A stretch of 64,000 nucleotides of DNA. Origin: JBBECE01 sp040881985 (lineage in GTDB: Bacteria; Pseudomonadota; Alphaproteobacteria; Rhizobiales; Devosiaceae). The DNA lies in assembly GCA_040881985.1 (NCBI GenBank), contig JBBECE010000013.1, positions 67,568 to 131,567 on the forward strand, in the 5' to 3' direction. Below, piece after piece: positions 17,921 to 26,788 of the stretch. The notes under the pieces were generated by a model that worked only from the letters and a program-made list of their open reading frames with translations, was not told where the DNA came from and did no database searches. The translations under genes were made by a program, and so were the position numbers. Position 1 is the stretch's first letter, and each line of letters begins with the position of its first letter.

Positions 17921-18242
17921 CGTGTTGCGGCTCGCCTGCCCGCGCAGAAAAGGTGCCGGCAAAACGCGATCCCCGCCTTCGCTCGGTGACCATCCCGGCG
18001 TAGACTGTCGGTGTGATTTGGCACTATGCCGCGGCGCCCGAAAACCAACGGTGCATTGATCCGCACCATCGTCCGGCGCTTGCCGGGCGCCCCGCAACCG
18101 AAAGCCCGCCCCTGATGCCCGAACCGAAGAGACCCGCGTCGCCTTTCGCCATGGGCACCCGGCAAAACCTCCCCCTGACGCGACCGATGCTGTTTGGCAT
18201 CTGCGCCGGGCGAGGCAGGATCAGAGGGGTTTGCCGGGCGAT
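17921..18242. other. Intergenic stretch without recognisable gene
   Basis: These 322 bases separate the GT8 remnant from the O-antigen ligase gene. Short open frames on both strands have arginine-rich, low-complexity translations and no recognisable motif. The region probably holds the ligase promoter, but no convincing -35/-10 pair was found. Confidence 0.5.
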
Positions 18243-19526
18243 ATGACCACCAGGACTGATGTCAAACCGGACACCACGGCTGAGGAAAACCAGCCCAAAC
18301 CGGCGCCTTATTTGTCGCCCTACGTCAACTGGCTGTGGTTTGCCCTCGTCGCCTCTCTTACGCTGGGCGCGAGCGTCGTGGCTACCATCGTTTCGCTGGC
18401 AACCAATCTGCTGGCCCTGCTGCTTGTGCCCGTCCTGCGCGAATGCGGCGCGATGGCCGTGATCCGCCGCGAGCCGATGCTGGTCATGTTTGCGTCGGCT
18501 TTTCTTGTGCTGGGCTGCGTTTTCGCGCTGTCAGCCGAGGCCCCCGGAGACATGATATTCTTGGGTAATTTCCTTCCTTTGTTGCTGTGCATGCCGGTTT
18601 ATGTTCTCGCCCGGCGCCACGCCGGCCAACGTGTCGCGGCCGCTGTCGTCGCGCTGGCGCTTGTTGGGGTCGGCCTCGCTGTTTTCAGTGGGCTTTTCGA
18701 TCTGTGGGTCCGCGATCTGGAGCGGGCCGAGGGCTATCTTACCGGCGCCAACGTTTATGCCCGCATCGCTATGTTGATCGGTTTCGTGGCCGGTGCCGGC
18801 GTCTTCATCGGGGAGAAGCGCTCCCGGTTTCTGTTTTGCGCCGGCCCGCTTCTCGGCGTTCTCGCAGCGGCGCTGGCCGCCTCGCGCGGCGCCCTGCTCG
18901 CCGCCCCGCCAATGCTCGTGGTGTTTGTGCTGTTCGTGTTCTGCGACCGGAGACTGCGCCGGCATCGGCGGGCGCTGGCCGGCATCGCGGCGGCCGGGCT
19001 TGTCGCCTTGACCGTCGGCGTGGCGATCCTGGCCCCCTCCCGCATCGCCACCATTCCCAGCGTCATTGGCCAGATCGTTTCAGGCGCAGATGTTACCGAC
19101 TCCGACGTCTCCGACCGGCTGGCCTTCTATCGCTTCGGCTGGTCGCTGTTCACCGAATCGGTCTGGATCGGACATGGCTGGCCCAACCCGCGCACCGGCC
19201 CCGATAGGCCTCCCGCCTCGCAGGCTGAAGGCAAGGCGCCGCGCTTCGACTATCACAATGATCTTCTCACCTTCGCGGTCGCCGCCGGCATACCGGGCGT
19301 ACTGGCCCTGCTTACCATTCTCGCTGCGCCGCTTGCCGGCGCGACGCGGGGGCCACGTGATCCCTTCGCTTACGGCCGATTCTACGCCGTGTGCGCGATT
19401 GTCGGGGTCACCCTGCTCACTGGCCTGAGCGCAAACAATATCGGCAGGGATATGCCGACCACTGCTTTCGTGATGCTGGCGGCAATCATCCTCGGCACTT
19501 TCCGCGACGCCCCGGCCGCTCCCTAA
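18243..19526 (+). CDS. O-antigen ligase family protein
   Basis: A 427-residue inner-membrane protein with about ten to twelve hydrophobic segments, starting MTTRTDVKPDTTAEENQ before the first helix. Its long periplasmic loop contains SDRLAFYRFGWSLFTESVWI and GHGWPNPRTGP, then FDYHNDLLTFAVAAGIPGV. That placement of a histidine after the loop is typical of WaaL/Wzy-type O-antigen ligases and polymerases. Such enzymes transfer lipid-linked glycan to lipid A core or polymerise repeat units. TTG 18231 is a possible alternative start. Its stop TAA overlaps the TAG of the convergent aldo/keto-reductase remnant. With an ABC exporter in the locus, ligase is likelier than polymerase. Confidence 0.83.
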   Translation: MTTRTDVKPDTTAEENQPKPAPYLSPYVNWLWFALVASLTLGASVVATIVSLATNLLALLLVPVLRECGAMAVIRREPMLVMFASAFLVLGCVFALSAEAPGDMIFLGNFLPLLLCMPVYVLARRHAGQRVAAAVVALALVGVGLAVFSGLFDLWVRDLERAEGYLTGANVYARIAMLIGFVAGAGVFIGEKRSRFLFCAGPLLGVLAAALAASRGALLAAPPMLVVFVLFVFCDRRLRRHRRALAGIAAAGLVALTVGVAILAPSRIATIPSVIGQIVSGADVTDSDVSDRLAFYRFGWSLFTESVWIGHGWPNPRTGPDRPPASQAEGKAPRFDYHNDLLTFAVAAGIPGVLALLTILAAPLAGATRGPRDPFAYGRFYAVCAIVGVTLLTGLSANNIGRDMPTTAFVMLAAIILGTFRDAPAAP

Positions 19527-19770
19527 CGCAGCCAGCCGGAGGGCTTCGGATTCAGGTCGAGCAGCGCGCCCTTCGTCGCCTTGTCGATCGCGGCGATCTC
19601 GTCCTCGCCGAGCTATGGTTTTTTCAATGTCCCGAAATTGTCCTTGAGCTGTTCGAGCGTCCTGACATCGATCAACGCCGAGTTCATTTCCTTGCGCCGC
19701 AAGACCCACGAGAGCGCCAGCTGCACCATTGGTTGCCCGCGAGCATCGACAGCCCGTCCGAAATCGCCCC
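19523..19770 (-). pseudogene. 3' remnant of an aldo/keto reductase gene (direct repeat with 45.7 kb)
   Basis: On the minus strand the frame reads GQPMVQLALSWVLRRKEMNS and LEQLKDNFGTLKK, nearly identical to the C-terminus of the intact aldo/keto reductase at 45722-46759. A premature TAG follows K-K-P where the intact gene continues K-L-K-L-S-E. The terminal G-W-L-R and its own TAG at 19525-19523 are still recognisable. Nucleotide identity to the intact copy over about 215 bases is high, with several exact runs of 25-40 bases. Everything upstream of about 19770 is lost. This is a truncated, inactivated second copy in the same orientation as the intact gene. Confidence 0.88.
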
Positions 19771-20219
19771 AATCACCCAGCCGCGAAGGTCCGCACTTGG
19801 GCTGCGCGTCATCTCCATCTCCCTGCAAGTCACGGGGCAGACTGAATCAAAAAACTTCGCTTATGGGAATCCCTGCGACCGACTCTGAATCCGGTGAAAC
19901 GGCTCGTCGACGGATACCGTCCGCCGCAAACCACGGCAGCGCGGGACAAAAAGGGGCCAGCGCCCGAACCGCGAAAGTATTGACGTTCGACTCCTGCCTA
20001 CCTGGATTGGCCTTGCCGGTTCGCGCCGGGTTGCGTCTACCGTCATCCTCTCAACGTCCCGCCCGCTGGCTCGTCGCCACCGAGAAGATTTTTGGCGGGC
20101 TGCAAAATGACGCCCGCGCACGGTCATTTCACCGCACGACCCACGATTTCCTGGCCCATACGCCACCTATCCAATGACTTGTTGCCACCGCATTTTCCAC
20201 CCCGCCCAGCCGGCAATGA
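19771..20219. other. Intergenic stretch without recognisable gene
   Basis: About 450 bases between the reductase remnant and the 3' end of the CapD-like gene. No open frame has convincing amino-acid content or motif, and no transposase or terminal inverted repeat was seen. It is probably decayed sequence adjoining a rearrangement point. Confidence 0.5.
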
Positions 20220-22136
20220 TCACGCCCGGCGCGCGGTCCTCCCGGCGAGCCGGTCACCGCTGTCTTCAACGGCCGGTGCCGTCACGAATTCGGCGAACAG
20301 TACCGTCCGCGTCCGGACTTCATCCTCATCGGCAAGCGCCTCCCGCAAGTGCTCCAGAGCTGCGGAGAACTTGGAGACGCTTGGGCTTTTGCCGTGCGCG
20401 AGCAGGATTTTCGGATGCCTCGTCGGCCGCGCCGTTTCGTCGGGCAGATAGAACAGTTCCTCGCGCAGTTTCTCGCCCTGGCGCGGCTTGGTCACGATGA
20501 TATTGATGTCGCCGGCCGGATGGTCGTCCGTTCGCGGAGTCAAGCCTGACAATCGGATCATTGTCTCAGCCAGGGCCCTAATCGGTACCGGCTCACCCAT
20601 ATCCAGCAGCATCACGTCGCCGCCCGATGACAGCGCCCCCGCCTGAACGATCAGTTCAGCCGCCTCGCTGAGCGACATGAAATAGCGCATCATGTTTTCG
20701 TGCGTCAGCGTCACCGGCCCGCCGCGCGCGATCTGTTCCCGGAAGAGTTCAACCACCGAGCCGCTGGAGCCGAGCACGTTGCCAAACCGCACCGAGCAAA
20801 AGATTTGCCCCGGCTTGGCTCGGGCCGCACAGTCCTGCACCACTAACTCGGCCCAGCGCTTCGTCGCTCCCATCACCGAACTCGGCCGCACCGCCTTGTC
20901 TGACGAGATCAGCACGAAATGCGAAACTCCGAACTCGAGCGCCGCCTCGGCGATAGTCAACGTGCCGAAAACGTTGTTGCGGACTCCTTCGAGCACATTC
21001 GCCTCGATGAGTGGCACATGTTTGTGGGCTGCGGTGTGAAGGACCACCTCAACGCCGTGGCGGTCAAGTGTCCGCCGCACCAACGCCTCGTCGGCGATCG
21101 AGCCGAGAACCGGCACGATCTCGGCCTGGTGCTCAAGTTCGAGTTTGCGCTCGATTTCGAACAGGGCGAATTCGTTCGCCTCCAGCAACACCAGGCGCGC
21201 CGGCGCCCATTTGGCAATCAGGCGCGATAGCTCCGAGCCAATCGAGCCCCCTGCGCCGGTGACGAGGATCACCCTTCCCTCGACCATTTCGCGCAGCAGA
21301 TTGGAATCGGCCGGTACTCGCGCGCGGCCCAGCAAGTCGTCGATTTGGATGTCGCGGATTTGCCTGACAATGCTCTCTTGCGAGGCCAGATCCGCAAAGG
21401 CCGGCACCGTGCGCACGTTCACGCCGAAAGGCGCCATCCGCCGGATTATCTCTTGGCGCAGCGTCGGATTGCCTGATTGCGGCGAAAAGATCACTTCCTT
21501 GACATCGAAATTAGCAATCAGCGCTTCAAGTTGAGAGGCCGGATACACCCTGAGCCCAGACATGTCGCGTCCGCTCAGCAACGGATCGTTGTCGATCAAA
21601 CCAACCGGCCAGCGTTCGCCTTTCGCGGTCAGAGCCGATGCGATTTGCACACCTTCGGCGCTCGCGCCGAAGACCAGTACCGGCCGCCTCTTTCGATCGG
21701 CAATTCCATGGGTGCCTAGGAGCCGCTTCGCCGCGAACCGGCTGCCGCCGACCACTATGATGGCAATTGCCCAGTAGATCAGTGGAACCGATCTCGGTAC
21801 CCCAGCGATCCCGGACAACGAGCCCAGAAACAGGACCGCCACCCAGATAAGAACCGCCAGCGACGTCGCCTGAATGATCGTCCAGATCGCCCGCTCGGGA
21901 AGGAATCGGATGACCGACCGGTAGAATCCAAATCTGAGAAACACCAAGACCGTGATCGCCGGAGCGAGCAACATCAGTCCGATCTGGATGGCGCTGGGTA
22001 CGAACGGCGCCGCCAAACGCAATTCATAGGAGAGCCAGACAGCACCTAGTAGCGCAAAGAAATCAAAGCTCAACAACACCGCCCGCTTGGCGCGCCGCGG
22101 CCAAGCGGTGACCCTCGAAGCAAGGGTCCTGATCAT
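20220..22136 (-). CDS. CapD/WbpM-type nucleotide-sugar 4,6-dehydratase/epimerase
   Basis: A 638-residue membrane-bound enzyme. The N-terminus has four hydrophobic segments (FDFFALLGAVWLSYELRL onward), followed by a first Rossmann-like domain (RRPVLVFGASAEGVQIASAL). The catalytic SDR domain then starts at VILVTGAGGSIGSELSRLI, about residue 285. The active-site segment SSDKAVRPSSVMGATKR carries methionine in place of tyrosine, as in large WbpM/FlaA1/CapD dehydratases. Such enzymes convert UDP-GlcNAc to a 4-keto-6-deoxy sugar for QuiNAc, FucNAc or bacillosamine branches. ATG 22136 is chosen, with possible longer starts. It is convergent with nothing close and divergent from the GT4 gene at 22.3 kb. 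Confidence 0.93.
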   Translation of the reverse strand: MIRTLASRVTAWPRRAKRAVLLSFDFFALLGAVWLSYELRLAAPFVPSAIQIGLMLLAPAITVLVFLRFGFYRSVIRFLPERAIWTIIQATSLAVLIWVAVLFLGSLSGIAGVPRSVPLIYWAIAIIVVGGSRFAAKRLLGTHGIADRKRRPVLVFGASAEGVQIASALTAKGERWPVGLIDNDPLLSGRDMSGLRVYPASQLEALIANFDVKEVIFSPQSGNPTLRQEIIRRMAPFGVNVRTVPAFADLASQESIVRQIRDIQIDDLLGRARVPADSNLLREMVEGRVILVTGAGGSIGSELSRLIAKWAPARLVLLEANEFALFEIERKLELEHQAEIVPVLGSIADEALVRRTLDRHGVEVVLHTAAHKHVPLIEANVLEGVRNNVFGTLTIAEAALEFGVSHFVLISSDKAVRPSSVMGATKRWAELVVQDCAARAKPGQIFCSVRFGNVLGSSGSVVELFREQIARGGPVTLTHENMMRYFMSLSEAAELIVQAGALSSGGDVMLLDMGEPVPIRALAETMIRLSGLTPRTDDHPAGDINIIVTKPRQGEKLREELFYLPDETARPTRHPKILLAHGKSPSVSKFSAALEHLREALADEDEVRTRTVLFAEFVTAPAVEDSGDRLAGRTARRA

Positions 22137-22338
22137 GTCTAACGTCAACCAATGACCACTTGGGACACAAATTCCGCGAATAAAGAGACCTTTGTGCCAA
22201 ACGCGCTTCAACTTCTCATTTCACCCGAAACGAAGCGAGCTTTGGCGATGATGTTGCACCAAGCGTCAATTGTCGAGCGGAATGCGCCAGCTCAGCGTAC
22301 CTTCTCACTCTGCCTCCACGATTCGCGACGCTACGCTG

Positions 22339-23445
22339 ATGCGAGTCCTTCACATCTTCAAGACCTACCCGCCCGACAATTTCACCGGCATCCCGCGCGT
22401 CATCCACGCGATTGCGACCGGCGCCGCCCCGCTTGGCGTCGTCTCGAGCGTCCTGACCGTCAGCCGCCGCCCCCCCGGCACGGAATCGCTTGACGGCCAC
22501 AATGTCCATTCTGCCCGCCTCGACTTCGATTTTGGCTCGACGCCGATCTCGTTCTCCCTGCCGCGGAGGCTGCGCGAACTCGCCGCCGGCCACGACATCG
22601 TCCACTACCACTTTCCCTGGCCGATGGCCGATCTCGCCCATCTCCTCGCCCGCCACGGCAAGCCCTGCGTTCTCACCTACCATTCCGACGTGGTCCGCCA
22701 GCGGCTCCTCTTGCCCCTCTATCGGCCGCTGATGAACCGCCATCTTGGCGCCATGGACCGCATCGTCGCAACCTCGCCCGACTATCTCGCCTCTAGCCCG
22801 GTGCTGGGCGCGCTTGGTCGCGACGTCGAGGTCATCCCAATCGGCCTCGACGCTCCGGCCGGGCGTAGCGACCCAGCGACGGCTGCCTATTGGCGCGAGC
22901 GTTGCGGGGAGCGGTTCTTTCTCTTCCTCGGCGTGCTGCGCTACTACAAGGGCCTGTCGTTCCTGCTGGAAGCCGCGCGGCTGACCGGCCTGCCGGTCGT
23001 CATCGCCGGCAGCGGCCCCGAAGAGGGCCGCCTCGCCCGTCTCGCCGCCGAGCACGCCATCGCCAATGTCCGCTTCGTCGGCCAGGTCAGCGAGGCCGAC
23101 AAGGCGGCCCTCTTCGAGACCGCGACCGCGCTGGTGCTCCCCTCGCACCTGCGCTCGGAGGCCTACGGGGTGGTGCTGGTCGAGGCAGCCATGGCGGGCA
23201 CGCCGATGATCACGACCGCCATCGGCACCGGCACGAGCTTCGTCAATGTCGATGGCGAAACCGGTCTCGTCGTCCCGCCCGCTGACCCGGCGTCGCTGGC
23301 GACCGCCATGCGCCGGCTCTGGGACGATCCCGCGCTTGTCCGCCGCTTCGGGGACGCTGCAATCCGCCGCCACTCCAGGCTCCTCACCGGCGCGGCGATG
23401 GCGAAACGCTATGCTGCGCTATACCGCAGCCTCGCCAGTGGCTAA
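22339..23445 (+). CDS. Glycosyltransferase family 4 protein
   Basis: A 368-residue GT-B fold enzyme. The N-terminus MRVLHIFKTYPPDNFTGIPR is a typical GT4 opening, and the middle has PCVLTYHSDVVRQ. The nucleotide-sugar-binding half reads FFLFLGVLRYYKGLSFLLEA, VIAGSGPEEGRLARLA and LRSEAYGVVLVEAAMAGTPM, the last being the E-x7-E motif. The family uses nucleotide-activated sugars with retention of configuration. ATG 22339 is preferred over longer in-frame starts because it gives a canonical N-terminus. The stop overlaps a GTG opening an SDR stub. Confidence 0.93.
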   Translation: MRVLHIFKTYPPDNFTGIPRVIHAIATGAAPLGVVSSVLTVSRRPPGTESLDGHNVHSARLDFDFGSTPISFSLPRRLRELAAGHDIVHYHFPWPMADLAHLLARHGKPCVLTYHSDVVRQRLLLPLYRPLMNRHLGAMDRIVATSPDYLASSPVLGALGRDVEVIPIGLDAPAGRSDPATAAYWRERCGERFFLFLGVLRYYKGLSFLLEAARLTGLPVVIAGSGPEEGRLARLAAEHAIANVRFVGQVSEADKAALFETATALVLPSHLRSEAYGVVLVEAAMAGTPMITTAIGTGTSFVNVDGETGLVVPPADPASLATAMRRLWDDPALVRRFGDAAIRRHSRLLTGAAMAKRYAALYRSLASG

Positions 23446-23500
23446 GACCGGCCGTCTTGTCCTTCTCACCGGCGCCAATGGCTTGGTCGGCCGCGTCGCC
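23438..23500 (+). pseudogene. 21-codon 5' stub of an SDR/epimerase gene
   Basis: GTG 23438 overlaps the stop of the GT4 gene and begins a frame reading A-K-T-G-R-L then VLLTGANGLVGRVA. This is the exact start of a nucleotide-sugar epimerase (GxxGxxG Rossmann loop). Homology ends after 21 codons, precisely where the convergent sulfotransferase gene ends (its stop is at 23501-23503). The rest of the epimerase is absent. It reads as a scar: an epimerase once followed the GT4 gene in an operon and was replaced at this point by the minus-strand sulfation block. Confidence 0.7.
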
Positions 23501-24538
23501 CTAGGCCCGCCGCTTGAGCCGGTCGAAAACCGCGAGCGCCCGTTCGATCAGCGCGCTGTCCTTGAACGCGCCGATGACCGCCCCCCTGGCCGGCCGGACC
23601 TCAACCGCCAGCCGGGTACCCGCCGGCAACCCGATCCGCGCCGCGAGGTCCGCCCAGCGCGCTTCGGGATCGGCGCAAAACCTGTCGTAGCTGAAGAATA
23701 TCGGCATCCCCGCTTCGCCTTGCGCCACAAGCGCCTCATAGGTGGCGATCCATTCGGCCAGCCAATAGTCGGGCGCCTCCGGAGGCGCCCCGCCCGCCGG
23801 CCGCCCCGGCCACAGGAACGGCCGATGATCGAGGCCGAATTCGTGATGCGCCAGCCATCCCATATAGTCGCGCACGAACCGGTCCTTCTCTTGCATCGCC
23901 CGGAACCGCCGGTGCTGCTCGAAGAGCGATTTCGCCTGGCCGAAGGGATGCCGGAACGGCACGATCACTGCCGCCCCCGGAAAGACCCCGGCGAGCGAGC
24001 CCCAGCGCAGCACATTGTTGTTGTTCTTCGAGAGGTACCGCGCCTTGCCGTAGCGCCTGAGGACAAGCCCGACATAGGCGCGGAACTGTGCCAAATCTGC
24101 TTCGCTCGGTGGCGTCGGGCTAAGCCCGGCGGGGTCGATATACGCCCGTCCATACTTCATGCGCCAGAACACTTCCTCGAGCCCCTCGGGGCTGTCGAAA
24201 TCGGCCATCACCCCGTCGCCATGGGCGCGCTCCGCCGGCTCGCCAGGCTTTTCGAACCGCCCCGCGACCCGTCGCCACAGATTGGGCGCCAGCACGAACG
24301 GCATGTCCCGATAGGTGAGCGAAGCGAATTCGCCGGTCGCGTGCAGCGCCCGCATCAGCAGGGTCGATCCCGCCCGCGCCAGCCCGCACACAAAGACGTG
24401 CCGGCCCGCGCCCGCGACCGGGCAGTCTTTCAAATAGAGGCTCTTCTCGAGGTCGAAAGTCAGCTCCGGCAGGACCGCGCCACCGAGCGCCAACCGATGC
24501 AGCAGTCTTGCGCCGGCGCCATAGTCAGCGTCGGGCAA
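23501..24538 (-). CDS. Sulfotransferase family protein
   Basis: A 345-residue protein from TTG 24538. The 5' phosphosulfate-binding loop is FVCGLARAGSTLLMRAL near residue 50. The 3' phosphate-binding segment is VIVPFRHPFGQAKSLFEQ, with the arginine and following serine expected in PAPS-dependent sulfotransferases. Such enzymes move sulfate from PAPS to a hydroxyl or amine, often on a glycan. The start is uncertain: ATG 24598 would overlap the upstream membrane gene by 74 bases, while TTG gives a 14-base overlap. It is the last gene of a minus-strand block including an arylsulfotransferase-type protein. Confidence 0.85.
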   Translation of the reverse strand: MPDADYGAGARLLHRLALGGAVLPELTFDLEKSLYLKDCPVAGAGRHVFVCGLARAGSTLLMRALHATGEFASLTYRDMPFVLAPNLWRRVAGRFEKPGEPAERAHGDGVMADFDSPEGLEEVFWRMKYGRAYIDPAGLSPTPPSEADLAQFRAYVGLVLRRYGKARYLSKNNNNVLRWGSLAGVFPGAAVIVPFRHPFGQAKSLFEQHRRFRAMQEKDRFVRDYMGWLAHHEFGLDHRPFLWPGRPAGGAPPEAPDYWLAEWIATYEALVAQGEAGMPIFFSYDRFCADPEARWADLAARIGLPAGTRLAVEVRPARGAVIGAFKDSALIERALAVFDRLKRRA

Positions 24539-24896
24539 ACCGCTTCCTTCCGGAAATGTAGACGATCGCCGTGACAGTCGCGACCCCGAGGCCGGCAAGT
24601 GAGCCGACCGATTGCCAGGCGTGCGGATCGGCGAGGGCGGCGACGGCCGTCAGCGCGACGACCGGGGCCACGCAAAGCAGCAACAGTGCGAAACTGGCCC
24701 ATGAGTCGATGAACATCCGGCGCGCATAGGCCAGGAGCGCCCGCTCCTTCCAGCGATCCGAAATGCCGCGCGAACCAATTGTCGAAATCGCCTTCGCGCC
24801 GATGGCCGGCACCCTCGCCAGTCGCCCAGCGAGATCAAGGCGCCCGGCGAGTTCAATGAAACAGATCGTCCCGACGAGAAGCCCGATCCAGGCCAT
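24525..24896 (-). CDS. Small integral membrane protein of unknown function
   Basis: A 123-residue protein with three or four hydrophobic segments (MAWIGLLVGTICFIELAG; SWASFALLLLCVAPVVALTA; SVGSLAGLGVATVTAIVYIS) and a basic tail. The ATG overlaps the stop of the next upstream small gene by one base (TAATG), so the two are translationally coupled. It also overlaps the sulfotransferase start. No family recognised. The context suggests a membrane component of the sulfate-modification block, which is inference. Confidence 0.7.
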   Translation of the reverse strand: MAWIGLLVGTICFIELAGRLDLAGRLARVPAIGAKAISTIGSRGISDRWKERALLAYARRMFIDSWASFALLLLCVAPVVALTAVAALADPHAWQSVGSLAGLGVATVTAIVYISGRKRFARR

Positions 24897-25123
24897 TACA
24901 AGGGCTCCTCGGTTCGGCTCGCCTTGCTGGGTGCGGGGGACTTGCTCCGCCCTATGAGCCGCTTGACCGGGTACCAGATGAGCGCGACGAGCGCCAACAC
25001 GATCGAGGCCAAAAGGCCGACGATCACCCCGATCGTGCCGAGCCCCAGTCCTGGCCCGATATAGGCGAACGCCGGTTCGGCCAGCGCCCCGACGATTGCC
25101 GCCGCGAAGGTCAGGAACCGCAT
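24896..25123 (-). CDS. Small membrane protein with YIGPG-type N-terminus
   Basis: A 75-residue protein from ATG 25123. The first 20 residues (MRFLTFAAAIVGALAEPAFA) look like a signal peptide or signal anchor. Then come AYIGPGLGLGTIGVIVGLLA, a hydrophobic segment and ALIWYPVKRLIGRSK, ending in a basic cytoplasmic-type tail. Small proteins with a YIGPG...WYPxKR pattern recur next to arylsulfotransferase-like genes, to my recollection; the role is not known. It overlaps the end of the upstream arylsulfotransferase gene by 13 bases and is coupled to the gene after it. Confidence 0.72.
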   Translation of the reverse strand: MRFLTFAAAIVGALAEPAFAYIGPGLGLGTIGVIVGLLASIVLALVALIWYPVKRLIGRSKSPAPSKASRTEEPL

Positions 25124-26475
25124 CGATTTGCCCCTTCCGCATTGAAGTCGAAGAAATCCGCCGGCAGCCACTTTGCGTCTGACACTTGCAGGCTGCCGCG
25201 CTCGTCATAAGAATTGAGGAAGTCGAACACCGTCCGGCCGTCTGGCGTCACTTCGAGCACGCGCCCTTGCTGCGGCGAGGTGATCAGAATGTTGCCGTTG
25301 GGCAAGACCTGATGGGTGCCCCGGATGGGGGTGTAGAAATTGTCGAGCGCCCCGTCATAGAGCACCTCGGCCTCGTAGGTGGTCGGATTGATTCGCACGA
25401 TCCGACTATAACGGTTTGCGTCACGCTCCCAGACGGCATCGCGCCTATTGTTATCGAAAACCGTGATGGTCCCGTCGGGCTGCCAGTCCGGGTCGTGTTG
25501 CCGCCGTGTCTGGCCGGCCCGCCACCATTTGATCCTGAGGTCTTCGGGATCGGCGACAAGGATCAGATTGAGCTCGCGCATACTGATCAAGAGGTCGCCC
25601 GCCTCGAAGCGGGGAAACGCCGATGCATAGGCAGCCGGCAACGGCTCGATGTCGTTTTCGTGCCGGTAGTCTGCGAGCCAAACCCCTTCTTCAAGGTCAC
25701 GCTTGATCGACAGGACATCGATTCCGGGATTGGCGTCGGCGATGTCCTGCGAGGTGAACTGCCGGACAATCTCCCCGGTATCGGCCCTAAGCTTGGTTAG
25801 CGTCTGCCCTTCGAAGGCCCATACCGAATTGTCCTCGATCTGCCGCTGCACCACGTGGTGAAAGTTGCCAATCACGGTGAACAGCGGCTCCCCGCACCAG
25901 GAAATCTTCAGGATGGCGTCCCCCGCGTCGCCGTTGTTGTAGATGACCGAGCCGTCCTCAAGAATCTCGACGCCGTGCGGAAAGCGGTTGGTCCAGTCTT
26001 TCGCCTTCCCTGCCCGTTCGGCCAGCAACCGCGTGACCTCGGCTTCGCTGCCGACCCATTGGTGAACGATTTCATTGGCCTCGTTCAACAGGATCGCCTC
26101 GTGCAGGTGCGCGTTGAAATCGAAAGCCCCGAGGATGAAAAGGTAGCCGCCGGGCTGCCGCCCTTCGCCGGCGAACATCGACGCCGGGGCCCGGCGGTCG
26201 CGGCTATCGGGGACGCGCAACGGCAGATAGGCCCGATCCGGATTGGGCCGCCGGGGGACGATGATCCGATTGGGCCGCAGGCCGAGGTCGTTTGCGACCT
26301 TTTCGACAAATGTCGTCTCTTCGACTTCCCCGCCGGCGATGTAGGCATTGAATTCCTCGATCAGGGGTTTCAGAATTTCCCACGGAAAAATGCCGTACGC
26401 GCTGCTCGCAACCCCCCACGCGAAAAAGCCGATTGCGACCAAGTATAGTCCGGCAATCACCTTCAGAAATTGCAT
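25111..26475 (-). CDS. Arylsulfotransferase (ASST)-family protein
   Basis: A 454-residue protein with an N-terminal membrane anchor (VIAGLYLVAIGFFAWGVASS) and then a repetitive beta-propeller-like body. Diagnostic stretches are LHEAILLNEANEIVHQWVG, NRFPHGVEILEDGSVIYNNG, GTITVFDNNRRDAVWERDAN and IRGTHQVLPNGNILITSPQQ, which match the Arylsulfotrans_2 family. PAPS-independent ASST enzymes move sulfate between phenolic compounds through a histidine; here histidines occur at FPHG and THQV. Whether this anchored version acts on sulfate or only keeps the fold is not known. It sits with a PAPS-type sulfotransferase. Confidence 0.82.
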   Translation of the reverse strand: MQFLKVIAGLYLVAIGFFAWGVASSAYGIFPWEILKPLIEEFNAYIAGGEVEETTFVEKVANDLGLRPNRIIVPRRPNPDRAYLPLRVPDSRDRRAPASMFAGEGRQPGGYLFILGAFDFNAHLHEAILLNEANEIVHQWVGSEAEVTRLLAERAGKAKDWTNRFPHGVEILEDGSVIYNNGDAGDAILKISWCGEPLFTVIGNFHHVVQRQIEDNSVWAFEGQTLTKLRADTGEIVRQFTSQDIADANPGIDVLSIKRDLEEGVWLADYRHENDIEPLPAAYASAFPRFEAGDLLISMRELNLILVADPEDLRIKWWRAGQTRRQHDPDWQPDGTITVFDNNRRDAVWERDANRYSRIVRINPTTYEAEVLYDGALDNFYTPIRGTHQVLPNGNILITSPQQGRVLEVTPDGRTVFDFLNSYDERGSLQVSDAKWLPADFFDFNAEGANRCGS

Positions 26476-26788
26476 GCAGGTCCGACCTTCGCCCGTCCGC
26501 CGCGCCGAGCCTAGCCAACATGGCGAGTCGCGTCGATTGCCACCTTTGGCGCTGGCCCTCGACCGAAAAATCGACGGCGGGCGCGCCCGCCTCGAACCAG
26601 AACCGGTGCTCCCGGACGACGTCGATCCCGGCGTCGGTCAGCCGCGCCCCGAGCCGGATCTCGGCTGTCATAGAGCCAGACTTGCGGGGTGGACGGAAAC
26701 CGGTGCGCCTGCCATTTCGCCTGTCGTACCAGCCATGAAGACAAAGGCCGATTTGCCGGTTGCGGCCCGCGGGCCTCATTTCGCCCGG
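26476..26788. other. Intergenic stretch, no convincing gene
   Basis: This 313-base gap lies between the radical-SAM gene and the arylsulfotransferase gene, both on the minus strand. A minus-strand open frame from about 26671 has moderately protein-like content (T-D-A-G-I-D-V-V-R-E-H) but runs antisense-frame into the next gene and has no known motif. It may be the remnant of a lost gene. Presumably the arylsulfotransferase promoter is also here. Confidence 0.45.

Noticed and set aside
23246..24574. 442-codon plus-strand frame across the sulfotransferase
   Set aside because: Only its first part covers the real GT4 end and SDR stub; the rest is antisense to the sulfotransferase.
26204..26779. 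Minus-strand frame crossing the gap between the radical-SAM and arylsulfotransferase genes
   Set aside because: Two thirds are in the wrong frame inside the arylsulfotransferase gene. The part in the gap has no recognisable motif and may be decayed sequence.
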